64,000 nucleotides of DNA, from contig NZ_JAAHHG010000024.1 of the NCBI RefSeq assembly GCF_010692555.1, forward strand, positions 1 to 64,000, given 5' to 3'. The stretch's first letter is position 1, and every line of letters starts with the position of its first letter. This stretch comes from Okeania sp. SIO3B5 (GTDB taxonomy: Bacteria; Cyanobacteriota; Cyanobacteriia; Cyanobacteriales; Microcoleaceae). Below are positions 53,268 through 61,998 of this stretch, piece after piece. Under the pieces are notes generated by a model that was given only the letters and a program-made list of their open reading frames with translations, did no database searches and was not told where the DNA came from. The position numbers and the translations under genes are program-made.

Positions 53268-53855
53268 CTATGTAGGGGGAGGTGTAGGATTTTCCCCCTT
53301 GATTATTTCTAATATTTGGCGATACGGTAATTTAGCAGCGAGCGCTCTCTCTACCGCGCGAACTTTTTTTTGTGGACATCCCACACATTCAATTACTGGC
53401 TTGCCTTTTTTATATATTTGTTGGCCATTTTCTCCTTGCTGATACCAGCAATAGCGCCAATACCAATGTTCAGGATTATTAGGGCCTCGCTTCTCTTTCC
53501 CTTCTTTGATGCGGGGGTACTCAACAAGTCCAGTTTTGGTTTCTACTGATTGTGTGTACTTATTCAGCCACCCGCTGCCTCCCACTGGCTTATACTGGGA
53601 TTTTTCGATAGTATTTGCTATCGAAAACCTAGACTCTTTGTTGGGCGGGTTTCCTGGAGTTTGAATATTTTCATTTTTTTGATGGCCATTATCTAGCTGA
53701 CGCTTTAATTTAGATTCATTGAGATTGAAAGGATGGCGTTTGTTTGGTGGTAAGTCACCACCATTATTAGGTGTACTCTCAGCTACATATTGTTGTGGGC
53801 TGTAAGTAATAGTTTCTTGTCTTGCGAACGCACTCTGTTGATGATATAGTTTCAT
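53268..53855 (-). CDS. Unknown protein carrying the hairpin in its coding sequence
   Basis: This 195-residue protein has a disordered polar N-terminus (1-90) and a compact C-terminal domain (about 95-190: GWLNKYTQSVETKTGLVEYP, WYWRYCWYQQGENGQQIYKKGKP, VGCPQKKVRAVERALAAKLPYRQILEII). The Trp/Tyr-rich strands plus a basic helix look like a small nucleic-acid-binding module found in cyanobacterial accessory proteins; I cannot name the family. Codons for FSIANTIEK overlap the third copy of the GATAGC hairpin. It lies upstream of the SF2 helicase. Confidence 0.6.
   Translation of the reverse strand: MKLYHQQSAFARQETITYSPQQYVAESTPNNGGDLPPNKRHPFNLNESKLKRQLDNGHQKNENIQTPGNPPNKESRFSIANTIEKSQYKPVGGSGWLNKYTQSVETKTGLVEYPRIKEGKEKRGPNNPEHWYWRYCWYQQGENGQQIYKKGKPVIECVGCPQKKVRAVERALAAKLPYRQILEIIKGENPTPPPT
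53602..53627. promoter_or_regulatory. Third copy of the GATAG/CTATC hairpin, inside a gene
   Basis: The stem TTTTCGATAG / CTATCGAAAA is a perfect 10 bp with loop TATTTG. One base differs from the copies at 11366 and 28770, which extend to 12-13 bp. It lies within the coding sequence of the 195-residue protein. Confidence 0.65.
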
Positions 53856-53916
53856 GATTTAGAAAAGGATGTAATTTATTAATGATGAGAAGTTTGAGCC
53901 TCAAGAGTGACTCAAG

Positions 53917-56900
53917 TTAAAATACGTTTTGCTCGTTGTCGTTTGATTTTGGATAGTCTGGCTTCTTTCCACTTGTGGAGCCAGTCTGGGGCTTTTTTAC
54001 TTGTTCTGAGGTCTGAGTATCAGAGTGTTGAGTTGTTGTCACACCAACAACTGGTTTGAGGTGATAGAACTTATAAGGGATATTCTCTGCCACTAAAAAT
54101 GCTTCTAGGTCAAAGTCATATTTAGCTAGTTCGCCAATTAATTTTTGTTCTATTTCTAGTTCGTATTTCTCGTTGTGGTGAATACTGCCTACAACTGTGC
54201 CGTAATGAGTTACAGTGAGGTCTACTTCATCATGCGTAACTTTAAAGCCTTCAAGTTTTTCGACTTCAGCTTTAATGACATCCATCCAGGTAGGATCGTC
54301 GTCATCTGCTTCACTGAAGAAGTTAAAGTCGTCTTCTTCCTCAACTGTAGGTTCATTTGCTACAAGTGTATTGCTATCAACAAACTTCTCTTCACTTGGT
54401 TTCAGAAATTGTTGATTTTTCACGTCATTCAGTTTGTTCCAAGCAGGAGAGTAGTAGAAAAGTTCACTGAGTAGTCGTTCGGCAATTTCAAACTCTTTAT
54501 CGTCCCAATTTTCTTTGGTAATTAATTCTTTGATGTTTTGATTAGAGATGATATAATTTTTGGGATTATCTTCATATTTCTCATTGAAAATATCCGTAAT
54601 TAAATCCTCTGCTAATATTGAATATTTTTCAAATAATAGATGATTTAATTGTTCATCTATCACTATGTCTGAAGAATCAATAACCTTGATAGTTCCTAAG
54701 TCATCACCGAGCCAATCTCCCAATCGTTCATCATTATAAAATTTGAATATTTTTCCCTGACGAACTATTACTAAATCATTCATGTTTGATAAGGAGTGTA
54801 GAGCATTTTGGATAATATCTGCTTTGGTAAATTCCACTCCTAATTTACCTATACCCATTAGGTAATCATTTGGATTTATTTCTCCTTGAGATTGAATATC
54901 TTCTATTAAGTTGTCAATGTCGATACTATATGTATCTCTGAGTAGTTGTTTTTCCCGTTCTGCTAGTTCTAATCTTTCATCATCTTTAAAAAATACTGTG
55001 CCAAATAATTCTTTGTCTTGGTGTATATATGCTGTAGTCGAATTATTTCTGGTGGCAATTAAGTCGGTATTATACCCGTTCAGGATATCAATAAAATCAT
55101 CTAAACTATCGATGACTTCTTGATCGAACCACCATGCTGCTCTTTCTACAGCCTCTTCTATAGTTTTTGCATGGTTGGAAAATGCTGTTTCATGGCTTAT
55201 GAAGAATAGACCTTGACTTTCGTATAGGTCGGTGATTTTTACCCAGTCACTACTATTTTTATCATCTGTTTCATAGAGCATTACTTGGCTATCATCAATA
55301 GCTTCTAATACCCATTTTTCTGATACTAATGGTTCGAGTTTTTTGATGATTGGTATAGTAGTTTCAACTTCTGTGGGTTGACTATTTGTTGAAGTTTTTA
55401 CCTCTCCATATTTGCTAAAAACTTCATTAAATTTGTCTGCGTTTTCTCCCCAATAAACTAGACAATGGGATTGTCGTGCGGGTAGTTTTGGTTGGTAGTT
55501 CGTATCTAAGAATTTGATGCGTCCTTTCCAAAAACAGATGGGTTGGTTCCATAGTGGGGCAAACCATTTAGTATCTGTTGATGCTGGCAGGAGGGCGATC
55601 GCTTCTGTTGTCCTACCATCATTAACTTCTGAAATTAGTTTATCGACCCATTTACCAGGACAGCTATAGGGTGGGTTCATGAATACTTTCCCAAACCATG
55701 CACAAGCAAGTCCATCTTCTCTTATGGTTTTGTGGTATTGTGCTGGTATGTGTCTTCCGTCGTCAGAACAGGGGTCTAGGTCTATGCTTCCTAATACTTT
55801 TTCAACTAATTCAACAATTTCGCGTGGTGTGTACCAACAGTCGGAAGACTTTGAGGAGGTTTTGTTTTTGTTAGGTTCACTAGCACTTTCTGTTTTTGCT
55901 AAACCTTTTAAGGTTTCAGCAAACTCATGCATATCTCCCGTGCAGTAAACTTTTTCATACCCAGGGCGAAAATACCAATAACTACCGTCGTTATAGCCTA
56001 CTTCAATACTTTCTTGATTTGGGATATAAAAAGTGCCCAAATTACCTACAGTACAGCTTGAATGGCTTTTGACAAACTTACCTCCTACTTCTTCTGGCAC
56101 ATCGTACAATCTCTGTAGAATGGCTTCTGCTGCATCGGGTTTACCTGCTTTGAATTCTTCCCAGATAGCCTCCGCAAATAGTTTAGTAGAGTTATCTGGT
56201 TGAATCCACTTTCCCCCCTCGGCAGATTTTTTAAACTTGATTTCATGCTCATCTTTGAGATCGTCCGGAATTATCCGGAAATACCTTTTAAAAGAACCTT
56301 TTTTTACTTCTCCGGTACTACTGTTGTACCAAGTGACAGTAGGAACCGTAGCTACATCTACTATCTCAGCAGTGTCTATTTGGGTATTTTCTGCTGTCTT
56401 AAGCGGAGGAGTTATGCATTTCTGCTCCGCTAAAACTAAATCCGTCTTTAAACCTTTCAAGATTTCAACAAAGGCAAGAACGTGGCCAGAACAGTAAACT
56501 TTGTTGCGACCTGGACGGATATACCAAAAGTTACCTTCGCTATGACCTACCTCGATATCTTCATTTAAGATCTGGAAAACGCCAAAAGTTTCATTTAGAT
56601 GGAAAGTACCGTAAGTACCTAAATTACATAAAGAGCTAGTAAACTTACCTCCTACTTCCTCTGCTGCTTCGTACAATTTCTGTAGAAAAATTTCTGCGGG
56701 CTTACCTGCTTTAAATTCTTGCCATACCGCATCTATCAAGGGTTGAGTGGTGGGATTGATATCTTTACTCCACCTCTTGGCGGATTCAGATTTTTTGAGA
56801 CCTACTTGATGTATATTGTGCTTGCTGTTCCAAAGTAAGCGGAAATACCTTCGTTCGTTCCCTGCACTTACTTCTCCGCTGATGGAGTTGTACCAAATGA

Positions 56901-57642
56901 CGTTGATATCGTTATTGTCATCCGTGTCAGATGTAGGGGGTGTCGATGCGTTTTCCTGTGTGGAGTTGGTTTCGATATTATTGTGATGTTGTTCAAAGAA
57001 ATTGTGAGCAATTCGACACAATACGCCAAGAAAATTTAAGCCTTGAGAGGCAGACGAGTATCGTTTTCCGTCGAAAGTGGTGTATAGACATTTCCAGCCA
57101 CCGGGGTGATTATGAATGCTTAATGTGGCAATAGAATATAGTTCTCCACTATAGCTAGGTTCTCCACGTTTACGTTTAGGGTGCGGGGCAAAAAGTTCTG
57201 CTGTTAGATTTTCAAAATCTGCATTAAGAACTAGATTTTTAATTAGGCAGAATGAGACAAGTTCTCCGAGTTTCGATTGCAGATACATCTGAGAACCTAT
57301 TTTTTTGTCTAGACTATTATCATCTAGACAATTACTACTTTTACTACTTTCGGCGTATTTTGAGTTCTTTGTATCCGAGGATACTTTTTTTTGTTCGTCA
57401 TCACCATCAATTTCAATAACTCGCGGTGTTGGTGATATTGGCATTGGCAGGATAAATCCGAGTAGATCGGCAACTTCGGATCTATACACGGGATATTTTG
57501 TGAGTATTGGAGCCAACTCTCCTGTTAATGCAGAAATTTGCGTATCCGCATTTCTCATGTCTTCAAGACGCTCTTGCTCTTGCTGTAGCTGGATTTGAAG
57601 AATCCGCACCAGCTCTTGTTGGCTTTGTAGATGTAGTACCAT
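53917..57642 (-). CDS. Modular protein with Dam-type adenine methyltransferase
   Basis: About 1241 residues. An N-terminal coiled-coil module (about 1-65, QQELVRILQIQLQQEQERLEDM) matches the 29308 protein. Two copies of a roughly 150-residue module follow (about 245-390 and 425-585), each with WYNS..GEV, YFR, IWxEFKAGKP and WYxRPG..KVYC. Then comes a DNA N6-adenine methyltransferase domain of the phage Dam type (about 603-745: CWYTPREIVELVEKVLGSID, VFMNPPYS with NPPY, LLPASTDTKWFAPLW). The C-terminal half is acidic and ends with another small module (WMDVIKAEVEKLEGFKV). ATG 57642 is chosen over TTG 57648. Dam plus duplicated modules in one chain is unusual. Confidence 0.8.
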   Translation of the reverse strand: MVLHLQSQQELVRILQIQLQQEQERLEDMRNADTQISALTGELAPILTKYPVYRSEVADLLGFILPMPISPTPRVIEIDGDDEQKKVSSDTKNSKYAESSKSSNCLDDNSLDKKIGSQMYLQSKLGELVSFCLIKNLVLNADFENLTAELFAPHPKRKRGEPSYSGELYSIATLSIHNHPGGWKCLYTTFDGKRYSSASQGLNFLGVLCRIAHNFFEQHHNNIETNSTQENASTPPTSDTDDNNDINVIWYNSISGEVSAGNERRYFRLLWNSKHNIHQVGLKKSESAKRWSKDINPTTQPLIDAVWQEFKAGKPAEIFLQKLYEAAEEVGGKFTSSLCNLGTYGTFHLNETFGVFQILNEDIEVGHSEGNFWYIRPGRNKVYCSGHVLAFVEILKGLKTDLVLAEQKCITPPLKTAENTQIDTAEIVDVATVPTVTWYNSSTGEVKKGSFKRYFRIIPDDLKDEHEIKFKKSAEGGKWIQPDNSTKLFAEAIWEEFKAGKPDAAEAILQRLYDVPEEVGGKFVKSHSSCTVGNLGTFYIPNQESIEVGYNDGSYWYFRPGYEKVYCTGDMHEFAETLKGLAKTESASEPNKNKTSSKSSDCWYTPREIVELVEKVLGSIDLDPCSDDGRHIPAQYHKTIREDGLACAWFGKVFMNPPYSCPGKWVDKLISEVNDGRTTEAIALLPASTDTKWFAPLWNQPICFWKGRIKFLDTNYQPKLPARQSHCLVYWGENADKFNEVFSKYGEVKTSTNSQPTEVETTIPIIKKLEPLVSEKWVLEAIDDSQVMLYETDDKNSSDWVKITDLYESQGLFFISHETAFSNHAKTIEEAVERAAWWFDQEVIDSLDDFIDILNGYNTDLIATRNNSTTAYIHQDKELFGTVFFKDDERLELAEREKQLLRDTYSIDIDNLIEDIQSQGEINPNDYLMGIGKLGVEFTKADIIQNALHSLSNMNDLVIVRQGKIFKFYNDERLGDWLGDDLGTIKVIDSSDIVIDEQLNHLLFEKYSILAEDLITDIFNEKYEDNPKNYIISNQNIKELITKENWDDKEFEIAERLLSELFYYSPAWNKLNDVKNQQFLKPSEEKFVDSNTLVANEPTVEEEDDFNFFSEADDDDPTWMDVIKAEVEKLEGFKVTHDEVDLTVTHYGTVVGSIHHNEKYELEIEQKLIGELAKYDFDLEAFLVAENIPYKFYHLKPVVGVTTTQHSDTQTSEQVKKPQTGSTSGKKPDYPKSNDNEQNVF

Positions 57643-57644
57643 AA

Positions 57645-57875
57645 TCAATTTTTTTGATATTGTTTGCAGAATTCCCCTTGGTTGCAGGGGATGGGAATTC
57701 CGTGTACATCAGAGATAGTGGTGGGTTGCGGGGTTAAATTGAAAATCTTGTATATACGAATCGCGATCGAAAATAACACAACTGCAGTTATATACAACAG
57801 TATAGTTTGGTATTTTTTGAACGAATGATCGCAGTTCAAGATTTTTAACATGAATGCAATATCACTGTGATGCAA
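57645..57875 (-). CDS. Small one-span membrane protein
   Basis: Up to 76 residues, with one hydrophobic helix (YQTILLYITAVVLFSIAIRIY) and a short exported tail with two cysteines (IPIPCNQGEFCKQYQ). Its stop lies just before the methyltransferase gene's ATG. The start may be ATG 57875 or ATG 57851 (MLKILN). Function unknown. Confidence 0.5.
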   Translation of the reverse strand: MHHSDIAFMLKILNCDHSFKKYQTILLYITAVVLFSIAIRIYKIFNLTPQPTTISDVHGIPIPCNQGEFCKQYQKN

Positions 57876-57952
57876 CGGAGGTACGGATGGAGTGATGCTC
57901 GGCTCAAGTGTAGTTGTTGCACTTGATTACACGAAGGAGCGATCGCTACATC

Positions 57953-58360
57953 CTATCCGGTTAGTACAACCCACTTTTGATTCAGTTGATGCGCCAATCG
58001 GCGTACTTTGCGAGATGGTTTGTTATGGCCATTAATCCAGTGGCCAATAGCTCTAACCGAAACTCCTAGAGCCTCAGCTAATGTATCTCTGGAAATATTA
58101 AATTTTTTGAGCAGTTGTAGTGGGTCCAATTCTGCTGTTTCGATTTTTGGAGGGAACGGTAGTGGCCACTTATTCAAAATCTGTAAAAGTTCCCAGGCTA
58201 GTCGTTGAATAGTCCGGCTTGGTTTTGTTGCGCCACACATCCATCTCGATACGGCAGATGGATTTACTCCTAGAGCTTTGGCTAGCTGCGTTTGGGATAG
58301 CCACTGGAATTGTAAAAGGAGGGAGACTGGACTTGTCTCCTCAAAAAGTGCTATACTCAT
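57953..58360 (-). CDS. Regulator with two tandem HTH motifs
   Basis: This 135-residue protein has two similar helix-turn-helix units: FQWLSQTQLAKALGVNPSAV then SRWMCGATKPSRTIQRLA (about 18-55), and FNISRDTLAEALGVSVRAIG then HWINGHNKPSRKVRRLA (about 87-124). They are internal duplicates, sharing LA(K/E)ALGV..(S/G)(R/H)W..G..KPSR. A single chain could bind a direct repeat or two half-sites. Confidence 0.75.
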   Translation of the reverse strand: MSIALFEETSPVSLLLQFQWLSQTQLAKALGVNPSAVSRWMCGATKPSRTIQRLAWELLQILNKWPLPFPPKIETAELDPLQLLKKFNISRDTLAEALGVSVRAIGHWINGHNKPSRKVRRLAHQLNQKWVVLTG

Positions 58361-58456
58361 GATTTAAGAATTTTAATTTGTTTGTGCTATCGGGAAGTTC
58401 GATTCTTCCTGGTAGCTTTATTTTTAGCTTCATGGTAACTAAGTATTACTATTAAG

Positions 58457-58756
58457 TCAAGTACCATCAAAAAAGTGTTTTTTGAATAACTGACGGAATT
58501 CGTTGATAATGTTGGCCTGTTTTAGTATGACCTTGACATAGTCTGGATGCCCTTTGAAATCAGCTCCCCAGTTTTTTATAGATTGCTCGGTAAAGCCTGT
58601 GACTTTTGCTAGCTCTTCGATACAACGAGCTTTATAGCCTCGCTGTTCTGGTAAAGTGTTGTAAAGTACAGGGACCCATATTTGACAATACTCTTCAGGA
58701 CTCATGCCAGTTTTAATATATGAATTATTTTCTACATGGCATTTTGTTAAAGACAT
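58457..58756 (-). CDS. Small HTH-like protein, 99 residues
   Basis: This protein carries ARCIEELAKVTGFTEQSIKNWGADFKGHPDYV (about 43-74), a probable helix-turn-helix, and a helical C-terminus. It is on the same strand as the tandem-HTH gene. Likely a small regulator. No operator was identified. Confidence 0.6.
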   Translation of the reverse strand: MSLTKCHVENNSYIKTGMSPEEYCQIWVPVLYNTLPEQRGYKARCIEELAKVTGFTEQSIKNWGADFKGHPDYVKVILKQANIINEFRQLFKKHFFDGT

Positions 58757-58871
58757 TGTCTAGGGTTAATTTGAACTATATCTATATCTATGGTAATCAA
58801 TAGTTACCTATAATTCATATCTGGCGATCGCTACAAAACTCAAATCATTCTCTAAAAAAAGCTTTTGAAAA

Positions 58872-59135
58872 CTATTTTCTAGAATTGATTTGTTCAGCTT
58901 TGAGGAGTTGTAATTCTGACAATAAACTATGTATAGCCTCTAGATGTTCCACTTTAAAGTTAATTACGAACCCGAATCCGTCCCTACCACAACCAGGACA
59001 GTTTAAGGCTACCCCCTCCTCACCCTCTCCAAAAGTCGTTTTTGTCGAAAACAGCCCGTCGTCGGGAGTTAGGTTGTAGTAGGTGTCCGTCCAGGTTCTG
59101 TGCGGGGCCTCGGTATTTTGAGTAATTTTGTTCAT
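58872..59135 (-). CDS. Small protein with CPGCG motif
   Basis: This 87-residue protein has one Cys pair (CPGCGRDGFGFVINF) and a helical C-terminus. A single C-x2-C may form a shared zinc site in a dimer. Divergent from the RHH gene at 59397. Function unknown. Confidence 0.5.
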   Translation of the reverse strand: MNKITQNTEAPHRTWTDTYYNLTPDDGLFSTKTTFGEGEEGVALNCPGCGRDGFGFVINFKVEHLEAIHSLLSELQLLKAEQINSRK

Positions 59136-59280
59136 ATTATGACTTTGGTGGATCTCGGTTTGCTGTTAGGTCAATCTGTTAAACCTTGAAATAAGACATC
59201 CTCCGGTTATTTGTAGTCTGATAGGAGTTTTTGAGCGTGTACTCTATTAAGTTCCTATGTGATAGTATTATACACATGAT

Positions 59281-59337
59281 TTACTAATTAGTAACTAAAT
59301 CTTTCAATTTTTATAAAACGTAACGAAAAAGTTACTA
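59281..59337. promoter_or_regulatory. Palindromic operator cluster before the RHH gene
   Basis: TTACTAATTAGTAA (59281-59294) is a perfect 14-bp palindrome. TAGTAACT (59289-59296) is repeated in inverse as AGTTACTA at 59330-59337, and a CGTAACG lies between (about 59319-59325). The cluster sits about 60-115 bases upstream of an RHH-type gene, a likely autoregulatory operator. Confidence 0.6.
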
Positions 59338-59396
59338 TAGTCCACTTATTTAGCTATGCTGAAAGTATAGTAATTAAGGTAAAGGGCAATGAAACA

Positions 59397-59795
59397 GTGG
59401 GGAAGCGGTACTACATTACTTTACCCGACGGGATAGCAGAAGCTTTGGAACGTTGGGCTGAAAGCGAAGGCAATAAGCCTGCTACACTGGCTGGTTTTTT
59501 ATGTGAGTCTGCTGTTAGAGATGCTATGGAATTGGGAAAAGTACCACCCGATCCCAATAAAGAACCACCTAAGTATGAGCAATTTAAATATTTATTGTTG
59601 GATAACTATGACTTGCTGGCTAGAAATTCATATCTTAAAAAGAAATTAGGTTGGTTGCTGGAAGGAAATAGGCCCACGCTAGAAGATAAATTAAGAATTG
59701 CTATTGCGATGGGTGTTAGTGAGCAATATTTGGACGAGCTTATAGAGGTATCCTTTAATGGAAATGGAATCAATGGAAGTGCAAAAAACGTTTGA
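59397..59795 (+). CDS. RHH-like small regulator
   Basis: This 132-residue protein begins GKRYYITLPDGIAEALERWA, ESEGNKPATLAGFLCESAV, the ribbon-helix-helix pattern, with a C-terminal helical region. The start is GTG 59397; the ATG at 59389 is out of frame. It overlaps the next gene by 38 bases. The palindromic sites upstream suggest autoregulation. Confidence 0.7.
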   Translation: MGKRYYITLPDGIAEALERWAESEGNKPATLAGFLCESAVRDAMELGKVPPDPNKEPPKYEQFKYLLLDNYDLLARNSYLKKKLGWLLEGNRPTLEDKLRIAIAMGVSEQYLDELIEVSFNGNGINGSAKNV

Positions 59796-60441
59796 ACTCC
59801 CCTATAACTGGGATATTAAGTTAGGTTGTAGAGTTGTGCAGCTTGTTTCCCCTAATATACGGGAGGCTAAATATTTCGCTTCCGGTGCTATTGCGTACTT
59901 GGAGCAAATAGCAAAACGGTTTGATGCGCTAGTTGAAATAGTAACTCCAGAAGGAATGAAGTTAGCGAGTTTTGGTCAACCCTCTGAACTAAAAGCACAA
60001 GCACCAGAGCCACAACCACAAATATCTAGCTATGCTGCGTCCAGGATTGACCCTACTGCTGACTCTGAAGCTGTACTTGATTTTGTAAAAGGTAAGAAAG
60101 CAGAAGGATTGATAGTGACTGTTACAGGGATGCACTCAGATAAATGTCTTTTGGTCAACGATTTACAAGCACTAGATAGAGGAGGTGGCTGGACTGCACA
60201 AGATTGGATAGGAATAGACTTCAAGAAATTGTGGCATGATAGTTTCCTTGTGGGAAAAACTAATTATTATGGCCAATTAATAGAAGCTGTGGAACGCGAT
60301 CGCTACTTGCCAAACTTCTTTTATCACATCCGTCGGCCTTCAGGTGCATTGGCTGAGTATAGTAGTTCATATAGCAATGTGCCCTGGCCTATTTACATAC
60401 TACACATCAAGGACAAAAGTAGTATTGTAGTTGCCGTATGA
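59758..60441 (+). CDS. Unknown protein overlapping the RHH gene
   Basis: Up to 227 residues with two regions. The first (about 10-75) reads ELPYNWDIKLGCRVVQLVSP. The second (about 100-205) reads DSEAVLDFVKGKKAEGLIVT, LALDRGGGWTAQDWIGIDFK, FYHIRRPSGALAEYSSSY, a pattern like a small sensor (PAS-like) fold. Three in-frame ATGs (59758, 59764, 59773) fall inside the RHH gene's 3' end. Translational coupling with that regulator is likely. Function unknown. Confidence 0.5.
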   Translation: MEMESMEVQKTFELPYNWDIKLGCRVVQLVSPNIREAKYFASGAIAYLEQIAKRFDALVEIVTPEGMKLASFGQPSELKAQAPEPQPQISSYAASRIDPTADSEAVLDFVKGKKAEGLIVTVTGMHSDKCLLVNDLQALDRGGGWTAQDWIGIDFKKLWHDSFLVGKTNYYGQLIEAVERDRYLPNFFYHIRRPSGALAEYSSSYSNVPWPIYILHIKDKSSIVVAV

Positions 60442-60599
60442 CCTATATTTTTCATAAATTACGCGATAGAACTCCGTTCCGCTGTCGCGATCGCCAAAGG
60501 TCAAAAAAAATTTGAAGGATAGTTGTTGAGGTATTGACAATTTACAACTTACAGTTTATAAATTATGATATTTATATCTGAAAATAATTAGTGAGTGTG

Positions 60600-61480
60600 A
60601 TGGTACATCCTTACAGTCAAGATTTACGCGAACGTGCTCTTAATCTGATTAATAATGGTATGTCTATCAATCGTGTAAGTCGTCTCTTAAAAATCAGCCG
60701 ACCTACTCTTCATAAGTGGCGAGAACGATATTTAATAACAGGTTCAACAGAGCCTAAAATAAGTGTACCTCCTCCTCAACCTTCTACTATTAAAGACATG
60801 GAAGAATTTGAAAAGTTTGTTGAGGCTAATTATGATAAAACCCAAAAACAAATGGCTGCAAAATGGGGAAATTGTAGTCGTTTTACTATTAGTAGAAATT
60901 TAAAAAATCTCGGTTTTACTCGTAAAAAAAAACGTATAGTTATCAAGAAAGAGACGATTTAGAAAGAGAAGAGTTTGTCTTAAAAGTGAATCAAATAGAC
61001 AAAAAAAATATTGTATATGTAGATGAAGCCGGAATAGATAATAGAGAAGATTATCCTTATGGTTATGGAATTAAAGGGAAAAGAGTACCAGGTATGAAGT
61101 CAGGAAAAAGAACTGAGAGAGTAAGTTGGATTGCAGCTATAAATCAATCAAAAATGTTTGCTCCTTTAACATTTACAGGAAGTTGTAATCGTGTATGGCA
61201 TGAGAACTGGTTGGAAAATTGTTTACTACCAAAATTAAAACCAGGACAAGTTATCATACTGGATAACGCAACGTTTCATAAATCAATTTATATAGAAGAA
61301 TTAGTGGCCAAGCAAGAGTGTGAAATTTGGTATTTACCACCATACTCACCAGATTTTAATAAGATAGAACGTTGGTGGTTTGTGTTAAAAAATTGGATCA
61401 GACAAAGACTCAAAGAATTTGAGAATTTTAGAGACTGTGTGGATGCAGCTTTTATGGAAAATCCTCAAGTTTTTCCATAG
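60600..61480 (+). mobile_element. IS630-family insertion sequence (ends not resolved)
   Basis: The two overlapping-frame ORFs encode an IS630-type transposase. Terminal inverted repeats and TA target duplication could not be set with confidence. The spacer upstream (60442-60599) contains a GCGATAG/CGCGATCGC-type dispersed sequence. Confidence 0.8.
60600..61480 (+). CDS. IS630-family transposase with -1 frameshift
   Basis: The first frame (ATG 60600, with an upstream GTG at 60591) ends at 60962 and encodes the HTH part (MVHPYSQDLRERALNLI..SRPTLHKWRERY). The catalytic DDE half lies in the -1 frame up to 61480: YVDEAGIDNRED, VIILDNATFH, LPPYSPDFNKIERWW. The frames meet at a run of nine A (60924-60932). 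Shifting -1 there yields KKTYSYQERDDLEREEF, the usual IS630 link. This is the programmed frameshift expected of the group, so the copy may be active. Confidence 0.85.
60924..60932 (+). promoter_or_regulatory. A9 slippery run for transposase frameshifting
   Basis: The zero frame reads AAA AAA AAA; a -1 shift brings the catalytic-domain frame in. Such A runs are standard for programmed frameshift in IS630 elements. Confidence 0.75.
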
Positions 61481-61998
61481 TGGTCAAAGATATCAATTAT
61501 TCCTATAGGGTTTAGTCGCTCTCAGAAGCGATCGCGCTCACACAACACTCTGACACCAAATCTAAGCATAAAAATAGAATTTTTTAGTTGTCTTTTAAAT
61601 CAAAGTCAAACCTGCGAGTCTATCAAACTTCAACCTAGTCGCGATCGCATGGTTTGTCAAAATATCTATCATGTAGCAGAGATTTGTACTATGTTAAATA
61701 CAATAGTAGTATGTAAATAGACCAGCGCTCATTGCTATAAAACGACCAGTTCAGGTCGCGCTCAACTGAACGAATCGCACACCGGACATGATATCATGTA
61801 TATCTATGTACTACATTATGAAGTGCGGAATGTGGGTCTGTCCAGATAAAATTTGAATAATAATTCAATTAAAACTCTCAAGTTATTGCTATATCTAGCT
61901 TTTAACTGGCTTGTTACCTCGTGAGAGTCTCATACTACAACACAAAGAGCGGAATGAGGGTTAAAATTTTTCGTATTATCGTAGTATAATGTACTAGT
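61481..61998. other. Gap between the transposase and the ABC transporter
   Basis: AT-rich with two HIP1-like octamers. It holds a CATGATATCATG palindrome (about 61786) and two degenerate copies of a TGCGGAATGTGGG/AGCGGAATGAGGG sequence (about 61824 and 61948). TATAAT-like bases near 61984 may be the -10 box of the ABC operon. No gene seen. Confidence 0.5.
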
